From: Bubalus kerabau
Taxonomy: Eukaryota; Chordata; Mammalia; Artiodactyla; Bovidae
Length of the DNA stretch: 64,000 nucleotides
Direction of reading: 5' to 3'
Assembly: GCF_029407905.1 (NCBI RefSeq)
Contig: NW_026577882.1
Span: 3,286,001 to 3,350,000, forward strand
This document shows positions 22,291 to 31,775 of this stretch, piece after piece. A program made the translations under genes and the position numbers. Position 1 is the stretch's first letter. Each line of letters begins with the position of its first letter. The notes under the pieces were generated by a model. The model did no database searches. It saw only the letters and a program-made list of their open reading frames with translations, and was not told where the DNA came from.

Positions 22291-22818
22291 TCCCATTTCG
22301 TCCGCTCCTGGGTCCCCAAGGATCGCCATCCCGTGGGTGCAGCGGAGGGCTGCGGACCACAGGTAAGGGAACTGGGACTGCGTGGAGCAGGGAACCAAGT
22401 ATTCCGCCGTCTGTTGGCACATTCTCGGAGCTCCCCAACCTGGCGGTCGCAGAAAGGCCTTGCCTTTGGGGTCAAGGCCTTAACCGCTCCACCCCTCATC
22501 TGAAAAATCTCAGAGTCTGCGCGGTTTTTCCAAGCAGCCTAGTGTCCTCTGGAAGTCCAAGGGACAGAACACTGAACTCTGGCCGGCTGGCCCAGCCCTG
22601 CTTCTGGCACTTTGTAAGCCAGCGGGCCCTTGAGCACCTGCTGGGATGGGAAAGGGAAGGGTCCATGGATTGCACCCTAGAAACTTAGTAGGGTGCATGG
22701 ATTTCAAACCCTGGTGGCCGCCCAGGCAGCAAAGAAGTGGGGAGGGCACCTTGCTGCCGTTTCATGGCAGAATCTGTGGTTGTCCAGCTGCGTGGGCCTT
22801 TTCATGAGGACCCTGTGC

Positions 22819-22824
22819 AATAAA
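22819..22824 (+). promoter_or_regulatory. Possible poly(A) signal AATAAA, unit copy 1
   Basis: AATAAA in GTGCAATAAAAGTTTGG followed by GT-rich GGTGTTTTGG, the arrangement of a mammalian cleavage and polyadenylation site. It is conserved at 27315 and 31765. Whether it is used is unknown. Confidence 0.4.
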
Positions 22825-24385
22825 AGTTTGGTGTTTTGGAACTGAATAATTAGAACGTGTAAAAGCTTTAAATTATGTGGTGGTGTAATTAAAAAGCAAA
22901 ACAAAACAAAACCAAGCTCCAAGTGTTTTGCAAATGGAGGTTTAAATATTGAAGGACTGTATTCCTTGCACTGTGGCATTCTATCAAGAAGTGTGCAGGA
23001 TTTTTTTTTTTTTAAGAAAAGTGTTCAAAGTGAGGGAAACAGGAAACCCAGAGGTGCCCCTGTATTTTGGGGAAGGCCTTAGGAGGTCACTTGGAAATGC
23101 TGCTGGCTGTGCGGGAGGGGGGCAGATGGGCTGTGCAGGCTTGTCCTTTGCATGGATGTTCTTGTGTGTGGAAACCCAGCTCGGAGCCATCTCCTGATGT
23201 GTAAGAATTTCGCAGACAAACCTTGAGCTAAGCAATGCATTTTTTCCTAAGAAAATGTTTGTCTTAAGCGATGTAAATATCCTACGTATTTCCGCTAGAC
23301 TCTGGCTTCAGGTCGGTTCCCCCAAAAGGCTCAGAAGCGATTTGAACAAAACAGCATGTTTTCCTCCTAGCTTGTTCTCCTTATCTATGTTAAGGAAATG
23401 ATATATTTGCCTGCAATACTGCCTTTCTTCAAGATTCATGTCAATCAAGTTTTGGCCCGGGATGACTCACCTGCTGCCAGTATTATCTCAATGCATGTCG
23501 TGGGGGAGGGGCCTGGTGCCATTCCCTGAAACAGTTCCTTTCTTTCCTTAGCTGACTGCTAGTGCCTGTAGAATATCTGGCTAAAGACCAGCAGGGGGTA
23601 CTCTTACTACCCACCCCCCACCCCGCCTCGAGTCTAAGTCAGCAGCTTTCTCTATCTCTTTAATACTTTAATAACACTTGATGACACAAAAGCTCTGAGC
23701 GATCAAATCATATCAAATCTTCATTTCAGATTGAAGATGCATTCCATGGTATTGCCATCTTAAGTCTTTCCATCGTTATGGAATATCTGTCCATGTATTC
23801 AGGATAGTTTTCAGCCAGGGTGTATAATTTCCAGTGTGCCAGTCTTGTCATCCTCGTTACATCCATGGCAAAGTGTTTTATTCATGTTGATATTATTGAA
23901 AGGGAATTTTTTAAAATTCCTTTTCAGATTATTATCTGCTAATGTATACAGATAAAACTGTGTAATCATTCATTTTTATCAGTTTGGACAGCTTGATAGT
24001 TGTCTTTAATTTCTTTACTTTCTGACACTTTAAGATTATCCTGGGACACATATGTAATGCCTCACCCCTAAATTCAGACATGTGTTCAAAGAACTTCTGT
24101 CCTTTTATTTATTTATTTATTTATTCTTTAACATTGAAATCGTTTTGACTATGCTGGGTGTTTGTTGCTAGATGGAAGTAGCTAGGACCTCTGGACTGCA
24201 GTCTCTCATCTCTTGCTGACCTCTTGTTGATCTCTGCAGAATCCTGGTAGGTGGGAGCTTGTTAGTTCCTTGTTCCTTATCAGAACCTCCTGTGGTAAGT
24301 GTTTTTCTCTTCTCTGTTGCCTGGTAAGGGTGGGTGGTCATGGGCATCCCAAAGTTGGCTAGAAGTCAATTATTTAAGCAGGCTT

Positions 24386-24397
24386 GTGCATAGATAT
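24386..24397. repeat. Bov-A2 target-site duplication, left (copy 1)
   Basis: GTGCATAGATAT directly before the SINE; its partner is at 24671-24682. Confidence 0.85.
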
Positions 24398-24670
24398 GGG
24401 AGAAGGCAATGGCACCCCACTCCTGGAAAATCCCAAGGACGGAGGAGCCTGGTAGGCTGCAGTCCATGGGGTGGCTAAGAGTCGGACACCACTGAGTGAC
24501 TTCATTTTCACTTTTCACTTTCATGCATAGGAGGAGGAAATGGCAACCCACTCCAGTGTTCTTGCCTAGAGAACCCCAGGGACTGCAGGGCCTGGTGGGC
24601 TGCCATCTATGGCGTGGCACAGGGTCGGCCTCAACTGAACCACTTAGCAGCTGCAGCAGCAGCAGCAGCA
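24398..24670 (+). mobile_element. Bov-A2 SINE, unit copy 1
   Basis: Two Bov-A monomers in tandem: GGGAGAAGGCAATGGCACCC at the start, and a second monomer GAGGAGGAAATGGCAACCC from ~24528. It ends in a CAG-type microsatellite. The 12 bp duplication GTGCATAGATAT flanks it on both sides. Relative to the copy at 28876 it has lost about 12-18 bp after CCCACTCC. Bov-A2 is confined to ruminants. Confidence 0.92.
24652..24670. repeat. (GCA)n tail of Bov-A2
   Basis: About six CAG/GCA units form the SINE tail. This is a typical polymorphic ruminant microsatellite position. Confidence 0.9.
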
Positions 24671-24682
24671 GTGCATAGATAT
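24671..24682. repeat. Bov-A2 target-site duplication, right (copy 1)
   Basis: GTGCATAGATAT, an exact match to the left copy. Confidence 0.85.
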
Positions 24683-25389
24683 CAAAGGGGATGAGAACAG
24701 TCAGGTAGGATCACATATGTCATCGTGAAACAATACTTCTCCCCTTAGCCAAAGCTAACGAAAGATTTCTGTTCTAGGTCAACCTAGAAGAGATCACTTA
24801 AGAGGTAAAGAAACTTAAACTCCATTAGCAAAGGCAGTTCAACATCTCAAGAAAACTTGTTCTAGGCACAAAACTCTTTTCTGGGGGCCTACTTTCCCTA
24901 CAACCTCCTTATCCCATTCTGTACCCATTCCTTTGCTTCTCCCGTCCTGAAAATGCCACCTGTAAGACAGAACTACTTCGTTTTCCTTCTTAAAGTGTGA
25001 TTGCATTCCATACATTCTTGTAATAACAAGTCATACATTTCCCTTCAGCAACCAAGAACTCACTCTTATATTGGCATTTGATAGATTGGTGAGCATACCT
25101 ATCAGTGATAATAGCGCCCACCCCGCTTCCTGCAAGAACAGAACAAAACAAAACAAAACAAAAAAATTGCTTTCTTACATTTAATATGTTCGGATGGTGC
25201 CAGTCACTATTCATGCAGAGTCAAAAATCTCTTTTGTTTCTGTGTAAAAGGGAGGTCTTTTCAAGTCGTGAATGTTTAAGAAGTTTCATTTATTTGGAAG
25301 TGACCTAGCTATTCAATACACTGTCGTCACTTAGTTTAGCACCAGGATAGAAACTCAGGTAACCAAAACACCTGGAGGAACGATTGTAA

Positions 25390-25568
25390 GTTCAGTTCAG
25401 TTCAGTTGCTCAGTCGAGTCTGACTCTTTGGGACCCCGTGGCCTGCAGGACGCCAGGCTTCCGTGTCCATCACCAACTCCAGGGGCTTGCTCAAACTCAT
25501 GTCCATCGAGTCAGTGATGCCATCCAACCATCTTATCCTCTGTCATCCCCTTCTCCTCTGCCTTCAAT
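25390..25568 (-). mobile_element. Bov-tA/ART2A-type SINE, unit copy 1
   Basis: It begins with a triplicated GTTCAGTTCAGTTCAGTTGC and continues with CTGACTCTTTGGGACCCCGTGG, then a CATCGAGTCAGTGATGCCAT stretch, ending near CTCCTCTGCCTTCAATC. This is the reverse complement of the tail and body of the ruminant tRNA-derived Bov-tA family, so the element is on the minus strand. It is present at the same place in the next unit (29851), so it predates the duplication. Confidence 0.85.
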
Positions 25569-26379
25569 CAAGACTATGAGAGGCAGATATTTTAGAGTAT
25601 AATTATTGTTAAGAGTTTATCTAAAAGCTCATATCACATTTACATTTTTTACATTGGTTGTTGCTGTTTCCAGGTACTTTCTTGCTGACAAGCTTGTGAC
25701 ACATATAACAATAGAGCAATTTTTACCTCAAAAGAAACCTAGGCACTATGAACATGTTGTGCTTAATGTTGTTGACTCTTAGACATGTCTATAGTGGAGG
25801 AACAAAACCAAAAATACTAGATATTTAATATTGACTAGTTCCCAGTTCACGGGACTCTGACATTCATTTAGGTCAATGTTTTCTTGTATTTCCAGCAGTT
25901 TGATTTGGAAGGGCTGCCTTGTCTTGAGACCATTGAAATCAGAACTCAGAACTTGAGCAATATTATCAAAAAACACAAGGCTCACACTGACATATACCTT
26001 AATCCAAACAGTCAGACAAGACATCTTCCAGTTTTCCGCCTGAGATTTAAAATATTTCTTTGAGCCGTTTTCCTGGGAAGTGGGGGGGGGGGGGAGTGGG
26101 GGTGGCAGTGAGGCAGGCTTGGGTAACAAGCTAATTGTTGGTCATTGCATATGCAAAGAACCAGCTTTCCGGGTTCCAAGGAAAAAAGTTTCCTTGGTAC
26201 CCAATTTTGTTTGGATCTATAGACTCTCATGGCCCTCCTAGGTCAGGACATCTTTCCTTTCTGTAGTCCTCGTTTGAACCCTAAATCATACACAGCTTGG
26301 ACTGTCTCTGTGGGGTGGATGTATTGTCTTCGTGTTTGACCTGGCGGCAGTAGCGAGGTCCGAGAGCCTCTCCTGGAAC

Positions 26380-26790
26380 CGGGCGTGGGGACGGGGCTCA
26401 CCGGGAGCCCCTGGTGGAAGTGGGCAATGCGCCGGGAGCGCGCCAGGGGCGGGGCGATCCCGGGCGGCGCGGGTCGGGGTTCTGGTCGGGAGGGGGTGGG
26501 GGGCGGTAACAGTTGTGCTCTCGGGGGTCCCCACTGCAGCTGGAAACGCGCTGGGAGTGCGGCAGGGGCGGGGTGAACCCGGGTGGCGCGGGGCGGGGTT
26601 CGGCTCCTGGCGGGGGTGGGGGAGGGCTTCCCAGTTGTGCTCTCGGTGGTGGCCACTGAGGCTGGAAACGCGCCGGGAGCGCACCCGGGGCGGGGTAAAC
26701 CTGGGCTGCGCGGGTCGAGATTTAGATGGCTGTGGGTGGGGGTTCGGTCCCAGTTGTGCTCTCGGGGGTCGCCACTGCGGCTAGGAACGC
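26380..26790. repeat. CpG-rich ~120 bp minisatellite, unit copy 2
   Basis: Three to four modules marked by CAGTTGTGCTCTCGG (26511, 26631, 26749) with GGGGCGGGGCG boxes. The count differs slightly from the other units, as expected for a minisatellite. Confidence 0.85.
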
Positions 26791-27314
26791 CCATTTCCTA
26801 CGCTCCTGTGTCCCCAAGGATCCACATCTAGTGGGTGCAGCGGAGGGCTGCGGGCCACAGGTCAGGGAACTGGGACTGCTTGGAGCAGGGAACCAAGTAT
26901 TCCGCCCTCTGTTGGCACATTCTCGGAGCTCCCCAACCTGGCGGTTGCAGAAAGGCCTCGCCCTTGGTGTCAAGGCCTTTACCGCTCCACCCCTTTGCTG
27001 AAAAATCTCAGTCTGCACGGTTTTCCCAAGCAGCCTAGTGTCCCCTGGAAGTCCAAGGGACAGAACCCTGAACTCTGGCCGGCTGGCCCAGCCCTGCTTC
27101 TGGCACTTTGTAGGCCAGCGGGCCCTGGAGCACCTGCTAGGATGAGAAAGGGAAGGGTCCGCGAATTGCACCCTAGAAAGTTAGTAGGGTGCATGAATTT
27201 CAAACCCTGGTGGCCGCCCAGGCAGCAAAGAAGTGGGGAGGGCACCTTGCTGCCCTTTCATGGCAGAATCTGTGGCTGTCCTGATGCGTGGGCGTTTTCA
27301 TGGGGACCTTGTGC

Positions 27315-27320
27315 AATAAA
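27315..27320 (+). promoter_or_regulatory. Possible poly(A) signal AATAAA, unit copy 2
   Basis: Same context as the site at 22819, including the downstream GT-rich GGTGTTTTGG. Confidence 0.4.
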
Positions 27321-28863
27321 AGTTTGGTGTTTTGGTACTGAATAATTAGAAATTGTAAAAAGTTTAAATTATGTGGTGGTGTAATTAAAAAACAAAACAA
27401 AACAAAACCAAGCCCCAAGTGTTTGGCACAGGAAGGTTTAAGTATTGAAGGCCTGTTTTCCTTGCACTGTGGCATTCTATCAAGAAGTGTGCAGGATTTT
27501 TTTTTTTTTTTAAGAAAAGTGTTCAAAGTGAGGGAAACAGGAAACCCAGAGGTGCCCCTGTATTTTGTGGAAGGCCTTAGGAGGTCACTTGGAAATGCTG
27601 CTGGCTGTGGGGGAGGGGGGCAGATGGGCTGTGCAGGCTTGTCCTTTGCATTCATGTTCTTGTGTGTAGAAACCCAGCTCGGAGCCATCTCCTGATGTGT
27701 AAGAATTTCGCAGACAAACCTTGAGCTAAGCAATGCATTTGTTCCTGAGGAAATGTTTGTCTTAAGCGATGTAAATATCCTATGTATATCCGCTGGACTC
27801 TGGCTTCAGGTCGGTTCCCCCAATAGGCTCAGAAGCGACTTGAACAAAACAGTATGTTTTCCTCGTACCTTGTTCTCCTAATCTATGTTAAGGAAATGAT
27901 GTATTTGCCTGGAATACTGCCTTTCTTCAAGATTCATGTCAATCAGTTTTTGGCCCAGGATGACTCACCTGCTGCCAATGTGACCTCAAGGCATGTCGTG
28001 GGGGAGGGGCCTGGTGCCATTGCCTGAGACAGTGCCTTTCTTTCCTTAGCTGACTGCTAGTGCCTGTAGAATATCTGGCTAGAGACCAGCAGGGCGTACA
28101 CCCCGCCTCAAGTCTAAGTCAGCAGCTTTCTCTATCTCATTTATACTTTAATAACAATTGATGACACAAAAGCTCTGAGCGATCAGATCATATCAAATCT
28201 TCATTTCAGATTGAATATGCATTCCATGGTATTGCCATCTTAAGTCTTTCCATTGTTATGGAATATCTGTCCATGTATTCAGGATAGTTTTCAGCCAGGG
28301 TGTATAATTTCCAGTGTGCCAGTCTTGTCATCCTCGTTACATCCATGGCAAAGTGTTGCATTCATGTTGACATTATTGAAATGGAATTTTTTTTAATTCC
28401 TTTTCAGATTATTATCTGCTAATATATACAGAAAAAACTGTGTAATCTTTCGTTTTTATCAGTTTGGACAGCTTGATAGTTGTCTTTAATTTCTTTCCTT
28501 TCTCATACTTTAAGATTTTCTGGGCACCGTACATGTACTGCCTCAGCCCTAATCTCAGTCATGTGTTCAAAGAACTTCTGTCCTTTATTTGTTTACTTAT
28601 TTTTTGCAACATTGAATTCGTTTTGACTATGCTGGGTCTCTGCTGAAAGATGGAAGTTGCTAGGACCTCTGGACTGCAGTCTTCCATCTCTTATTGACCT
28701 CTTGTTGACCTCTGCAGAATCCTGGTTGGCGGGAGCTTGTTAGTTCCTTGTTCCTTACCAGGACCTCCTGTGGTAAGTGTTTTTCTCTTCTCTGTTGCCT
28801 GGTAAGGGTGGATGGTCATTGGCATCCCAAAGCTAGCTAGAAGTCAATTATTTAGGCAGGCTT

Positions 28864-28875
28864 GTGCATAGATAT
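28864..28875. repeat. Bov-A2 target-site duplication, left (copy 2)
   Basis: GTGCATAGATAT; its partner at 29171-29182 differs by one base (GTGCATCGATAT). Confidence 0.83.
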
Positions 28876-29170
28876 GGGAGAAGGCAATGGCACCCCACTC
28901 CAGTACTCTTGCGTGGAAAATCCCATGGATGGAGGAGCCTGGTAGGCTGCAGTCCATGGGGTGGTTAAGAGTCGGACACCACTGAGCGACTTCACGTTCA
29001 CTTTTCACTTTCATGCATGGGAGGAGGAAATGGCAACCCACTCCAGTGTTCTTGCCTAGAGAACCCCAGGGACTGCGGGGCCTGGTGGGCTGCCGTCTAT
29101 GGGGTCGCACAGAGTTGGACACGACTGAAACGACTTAGCAGCAGCGGCGGCGGCAGCAGCAGCAGAAGCA
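28876..29170 (+). mobile_element. Bov-A2 SINE, unit copy 2
   Basis: Same insertion and flanks as the element at 24398, but it keeps CCAGTACTCTTGCGTGG, which is lost in copy 1. It ends in a mixed GCA/GCG microsatellite. Sharing the site and duplication shows that the SINE was in the unit before the unit was amplified. Confidence 0.92.
29138..29170. repeat. (GCA/GCG)n tail of Bov-A2
   Basis: An interrupted trinucleotide run containing GCGGCGGCGG and AGCAGCAGCAG. It is longer and more mixed than the matching run at 24652. Confidence 0.88.
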
Positions 29171-29182
29171 GTGCATCGATAT
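29171..29182. repeat. Bov-A2 target-site duplication, right (copy 2)
   Basis: GTGCATCGATAT, one mismatch to the left copy. Confidence 0.83.
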
Positions 29183-29850
29183 CAAAAGGGCTGCAAACAG
29201 TCAGGAAGGATCACATATGTCACCGTGAAACACTACTTCTCCACTTAGCCAAAGCTAACAAAAGATTTCTGTTCTAGGTCAACCTAGAAGAGATCACTTA
29301 AGAGGTAAAGAAACTTAAACTCCATTAGCAAAGGCAGTTCAACATCTCAAGAAAACTTGTGCTAGGCACAGAACTCTTTTCTGGGGGTCCACTTTCCCTA
29401 CAACCTCCTTATCCCATTCTGTACCCATTCCTTTGCTTCTCCCATCCTGAAACTGCCACCTGTAAGACAGAACTACTTCGTTTTCCTTCCTCAAGTGCCA
29501 TTGCATTCCACATACTTTCTTGTAATAACAAGTCATACATTTCCCTTCAGCAACCAAGAACTGACTTTTATATTGGCATTGGCTATAGCCCGCCCCCCTC
29601 CCCCCACCCCCAAGAACAGAACAAAACAAAACAAAACAATTTCTTTCTTACATTTAACATGTCAGGATGGTGCCAGACACTATTCATGGAGAGTCAAAAA
29701 TCTCTTTTGTTTCTGTGTAAAAGGGAGGTCCTTTCAAGTCGTGAATGTTTCAGAACTTTCATTTATTTGGAAATGACCTAGCTATTCAATACACTGTCGT
29801 CACAAGGATAGAAACGCGGGTAACCAAAACACCTGGAGAAACGTTTGTTA

Positions 29851-30030
29851 GTTCAGTTCAGTTCAGTTGCTCAGTCGTGTCTGAGTCTTTGGGACCCCGT
29901 GGCCTGAAGGACGCTAGGCTTCCGTGTCCGTCACCAGCTCCAGGGGCTTGCTCAAACTCATGTCCATCGAGTCAGTGATGCCATCCAACCATCTTATCCT
30001 CTGTCGTCCCCTTCTCCTCTGCCTTCAATC
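29851..30030 (-). mobile_element. Bov-tA/ART2A-type SINE, unit copy 2
   Basis: Counterpart of the element at 25390, with the same edges and the same TCAATCAAGACTATGAG flank. Minus orientation is inferred from the reverse-complemented tail (GTTCAG repeats first). Confidence 0.85.
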
Positions 30031-30859
30031 AAGACTATGAGAGGCAGATATTTTAGAGTATAATTATTGTTAAGGGTTTGTCTAAAAGCTCATATCACAT
30101 TTACATTTTTTACTTTTGTTGTTGTCGTTTCCAGGTAGTTTCTTGCTGACAAGCTTGTGACAGATATAACAATAGAGCAATTTTTACCTCAAAAGAAACC
30201 TAGGTACTATGAACATGTTGTGCTTAATGTTGTTGACTCTTAGACATGTCTATAATGGAGGAGCAAAACCAAAAATACTAGATATTTAATATTGACTAGA
30301 TCCCAGTTCACGGGACTCTGACATTCATTTAGGTCAATGTTTTCTTGTATTTCCAGCAGTTTGATTTGGAAGGGCTGCCTTGTCTTGAGACCATTGAAAT
30401 CAGAACACAGAACTTGAGCAATATTATCAAAAAACACAAGGCTCACACTGACACATACCTTAATCCAAACAGACAGACAAGACATCTTCCAGGTTTCCGC
30501 CTGAGATTTAAAATATTTCTTTGAGCCAGTCTTCTGGGGAGTGGGGGGATGGGGGTGGCAGTAAAGCAGGTTTGGGTAACAAGCTAATTCTTGGTCATTG
30601 CATATGCAAAGAACCAGCTTTCCGGGTTCCAAGGAAAAAAGTTTCCTTGGTAACCAACTTTGTCTGGTTCTATAGAATATCATGGCCCTCCTAGGTCAGG
30701 TCATCTTGCCTTTCTGTAGTCCTCGTTTTATCTCTAAATCATAGACAGCTTGGATTGTCTCTGTGGGGTGTATGTATTGTCCTCATGTTTGACCTGGCGG
30801 CAGCAGCGAGGTCCGAGAGCCTCTCCTGGAACCGGGCGTGGGGACAGGGCTCACCGGGA

Positions 30860-31270
30860 GCCACTGGTGAAGGTGGGCAGCGCCCCTGGAGCGCGGCAGG
30901 GGCGGGGCGAACCCGGGCGGCGCAGGGCGGGTGTCGGCTCCTGGCGGGGGTAGGGGAGGGCTTCCCAGTTGTGCTCTCGGAGATGGCCACTGCGGCTGGA
31001 AACGCGCCGGGAGCACACCCAGGGCGGGGTAAACCTGGGCTGCACAGGTCGAGATTCCGCTCGCTGTGGGTGGGGGGTCGGTCCCTGTTGTGCTCCCGGG
31101 GGTCGCCAATGTGGCTGGGAACCCGCCAGGAGCCCGGCAGGGCCGGGGCGAAACCTGGCGGAGCGGGGCGGGGCTGGGGTCCCTTCGCAGCGGGGGTCGG
31201 CTCCTGGTGGGGGTGGGGGAGGGCTTTCCAGATGTGCTGTTGGGGGTCGACATTGCGGCCTGGAATGCCC
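30860..31270. repeat. CpG-rich ~120 bp minisatellite, unit copy 3
   Basis: Modules at about 30965, 31084 and 31226 (the last spacing, ~142 bp, is longer), with GGGGCGGGGCG at ~30899. Confidence 0.83.
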
Positions 31271-31764
31271 ATTTCGTGAACTCCTGGATCCCCAAGGATC
31301 GGCATCCATCGGCCACAGCGGAGGGGTGCGGAACACAGGTAAGGGAACGGGGACTGCCTGGAGCAGGGAACCATGTATTCCGCCCTGTGTTGGCACAGTC
31401 TCAGAGCTCCCCAACCTGGCGGTCGCAGAAAGGCCTCGTCTTTGGGGTCAAGGCCTTTACCGCTCCACCCCTCTGCTGAAAAACCTCAGAGTCTGCGCGG
31501 TTTTCCCAAGCAGCCTAGTGTCCGCTGGAAGTCCAATGGACAGAACCCTGAATTCTGGCCGGCTGGCCCAGCCCTGCTTCTGGCACTTTGTAGGCCAGCA
31601 GGCCCTGGAGCACCTGCTAGGATGGGAAAGGGAAGGGTACGCGAATTGCACCTTGGTGGCCGCCGAGGCAGCAAAGAAGGGGGGAGGGCACCTTACTGCC
31701 CTTTAATGGCAGACAGAATCTGTGGCTGTCCTGCTGCGTGGGCCTTTTCATGGGGACCTTGTGC

Positions 31765-31770
31765 AATAAA
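31765..31770 (+). promoter_or_regulatory. Possible poly(A) signal AATAAA, unit copy 3
   Basis: Same signal as in the other units, but the GT-rich downstream element is replaced by satellite I sequence 5 bp later. If the unit is transcribed, 3' end formation may fail here and read into the satellite. Confidence 0.35.
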
Positions 31771-31775
31771 AGTTT

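Larger units (their letters stand above)
21940..26332. repeat. ~4.5 kb tandem unit, copy 1 (5'-truncated)
   Basis: First of 2.2 direct copies of a composite unit. Homologous points such as the CAGGTAAGGGAAC site recur at 22363, 26861 and 31339, giving spacings of 4498 and 4478 bp. Order within the unit: GC-rich minisatellite, donor-like site, AATAAA at 22819, a (CAAAA)n stretch near 22900, a poly-T run near 23000, AT-rich sequence with (TTTA)n near 24108, Bov-A2, Bov-tA, and a G13 run near 26082. Outside the repeats I find no domain or convincing gene in 22300-24385, 24683-25389 or 25569-26332. The left end is cut by the dimeric array at about 21935-21945. The unit is not identified; its size without SINEs (~4.0 kb) invites comparison with bovine satellite IV (1.709, ~3.8 kb). 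Confidence 0.88.
26333..30786. repeat. ~4.5 kb tandem unit, copy 2 (complete)
   Basis: The only full copy (4454 bp from the GTTTGACCTGGCGGCAG start to the same point at 30787). The order matches copy 1: CpG-rich head, donor-like region (here GTCAGG, so the donor GT is kept but the consensus is weaker), AATAAA at 27315, poly-T near 27498, Bov-A2, Bov-tA. It differs from copy 1 by scattered substitutions and small indels; for example, the CCACCCCCCACC run at 23610 is missing at ~28100. No supported gene is seen in the non-repeat parts. Confidence 0.88.
30787..31775. repeat. ~4.5 kb tandem unit, copy 3 (3'-truncated)
   Basis: Contains the CpG-rich head and the ~500 bp after it, including ACAGGTAAGGGAAC and AATAAA, then stops. 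Relative to the other copies it lacks about 20 bp (TAGAAAGTTAGTAGGGTGCA region, near 31650). Satellite I starts directly after GTGCAATAAAAGTTT. No gene is seen. Confidence 0.87.

Noticed and set aside
24652..24670. Trinucleotide run as a coding polyglutamine or polyserine tract
   Set aside because: It is the normal tail of a Bov-A2 SINE with target-site duplications on both sides.
25779..26129. Minus-strand open frame (116 codons) with a counterpart at 30240-30683
   Set aside because: Between the two copies nearly all of the few base differences in the shared 88 codons change the amino acid, so there is no sign of protein-level constraint. The start also differs because of the G-run. It is kept only by recent duplication.
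26243..26794. 183-codon minus-strand frame in the GC-rich minisatellite
   Set aside because: Its protein repeats a ~40-residue P/R/A-rich module that merely mirrors the ~120 bp DNA repeat. The frame is not preserved in the other two units.
21940..31775. A DUX4/D4Z4-like macrosatellite gene array
   Set aside because: A GC-rich tandem unit of a few kb suggested it, but no homeodomain-like sequence appears in any frame.
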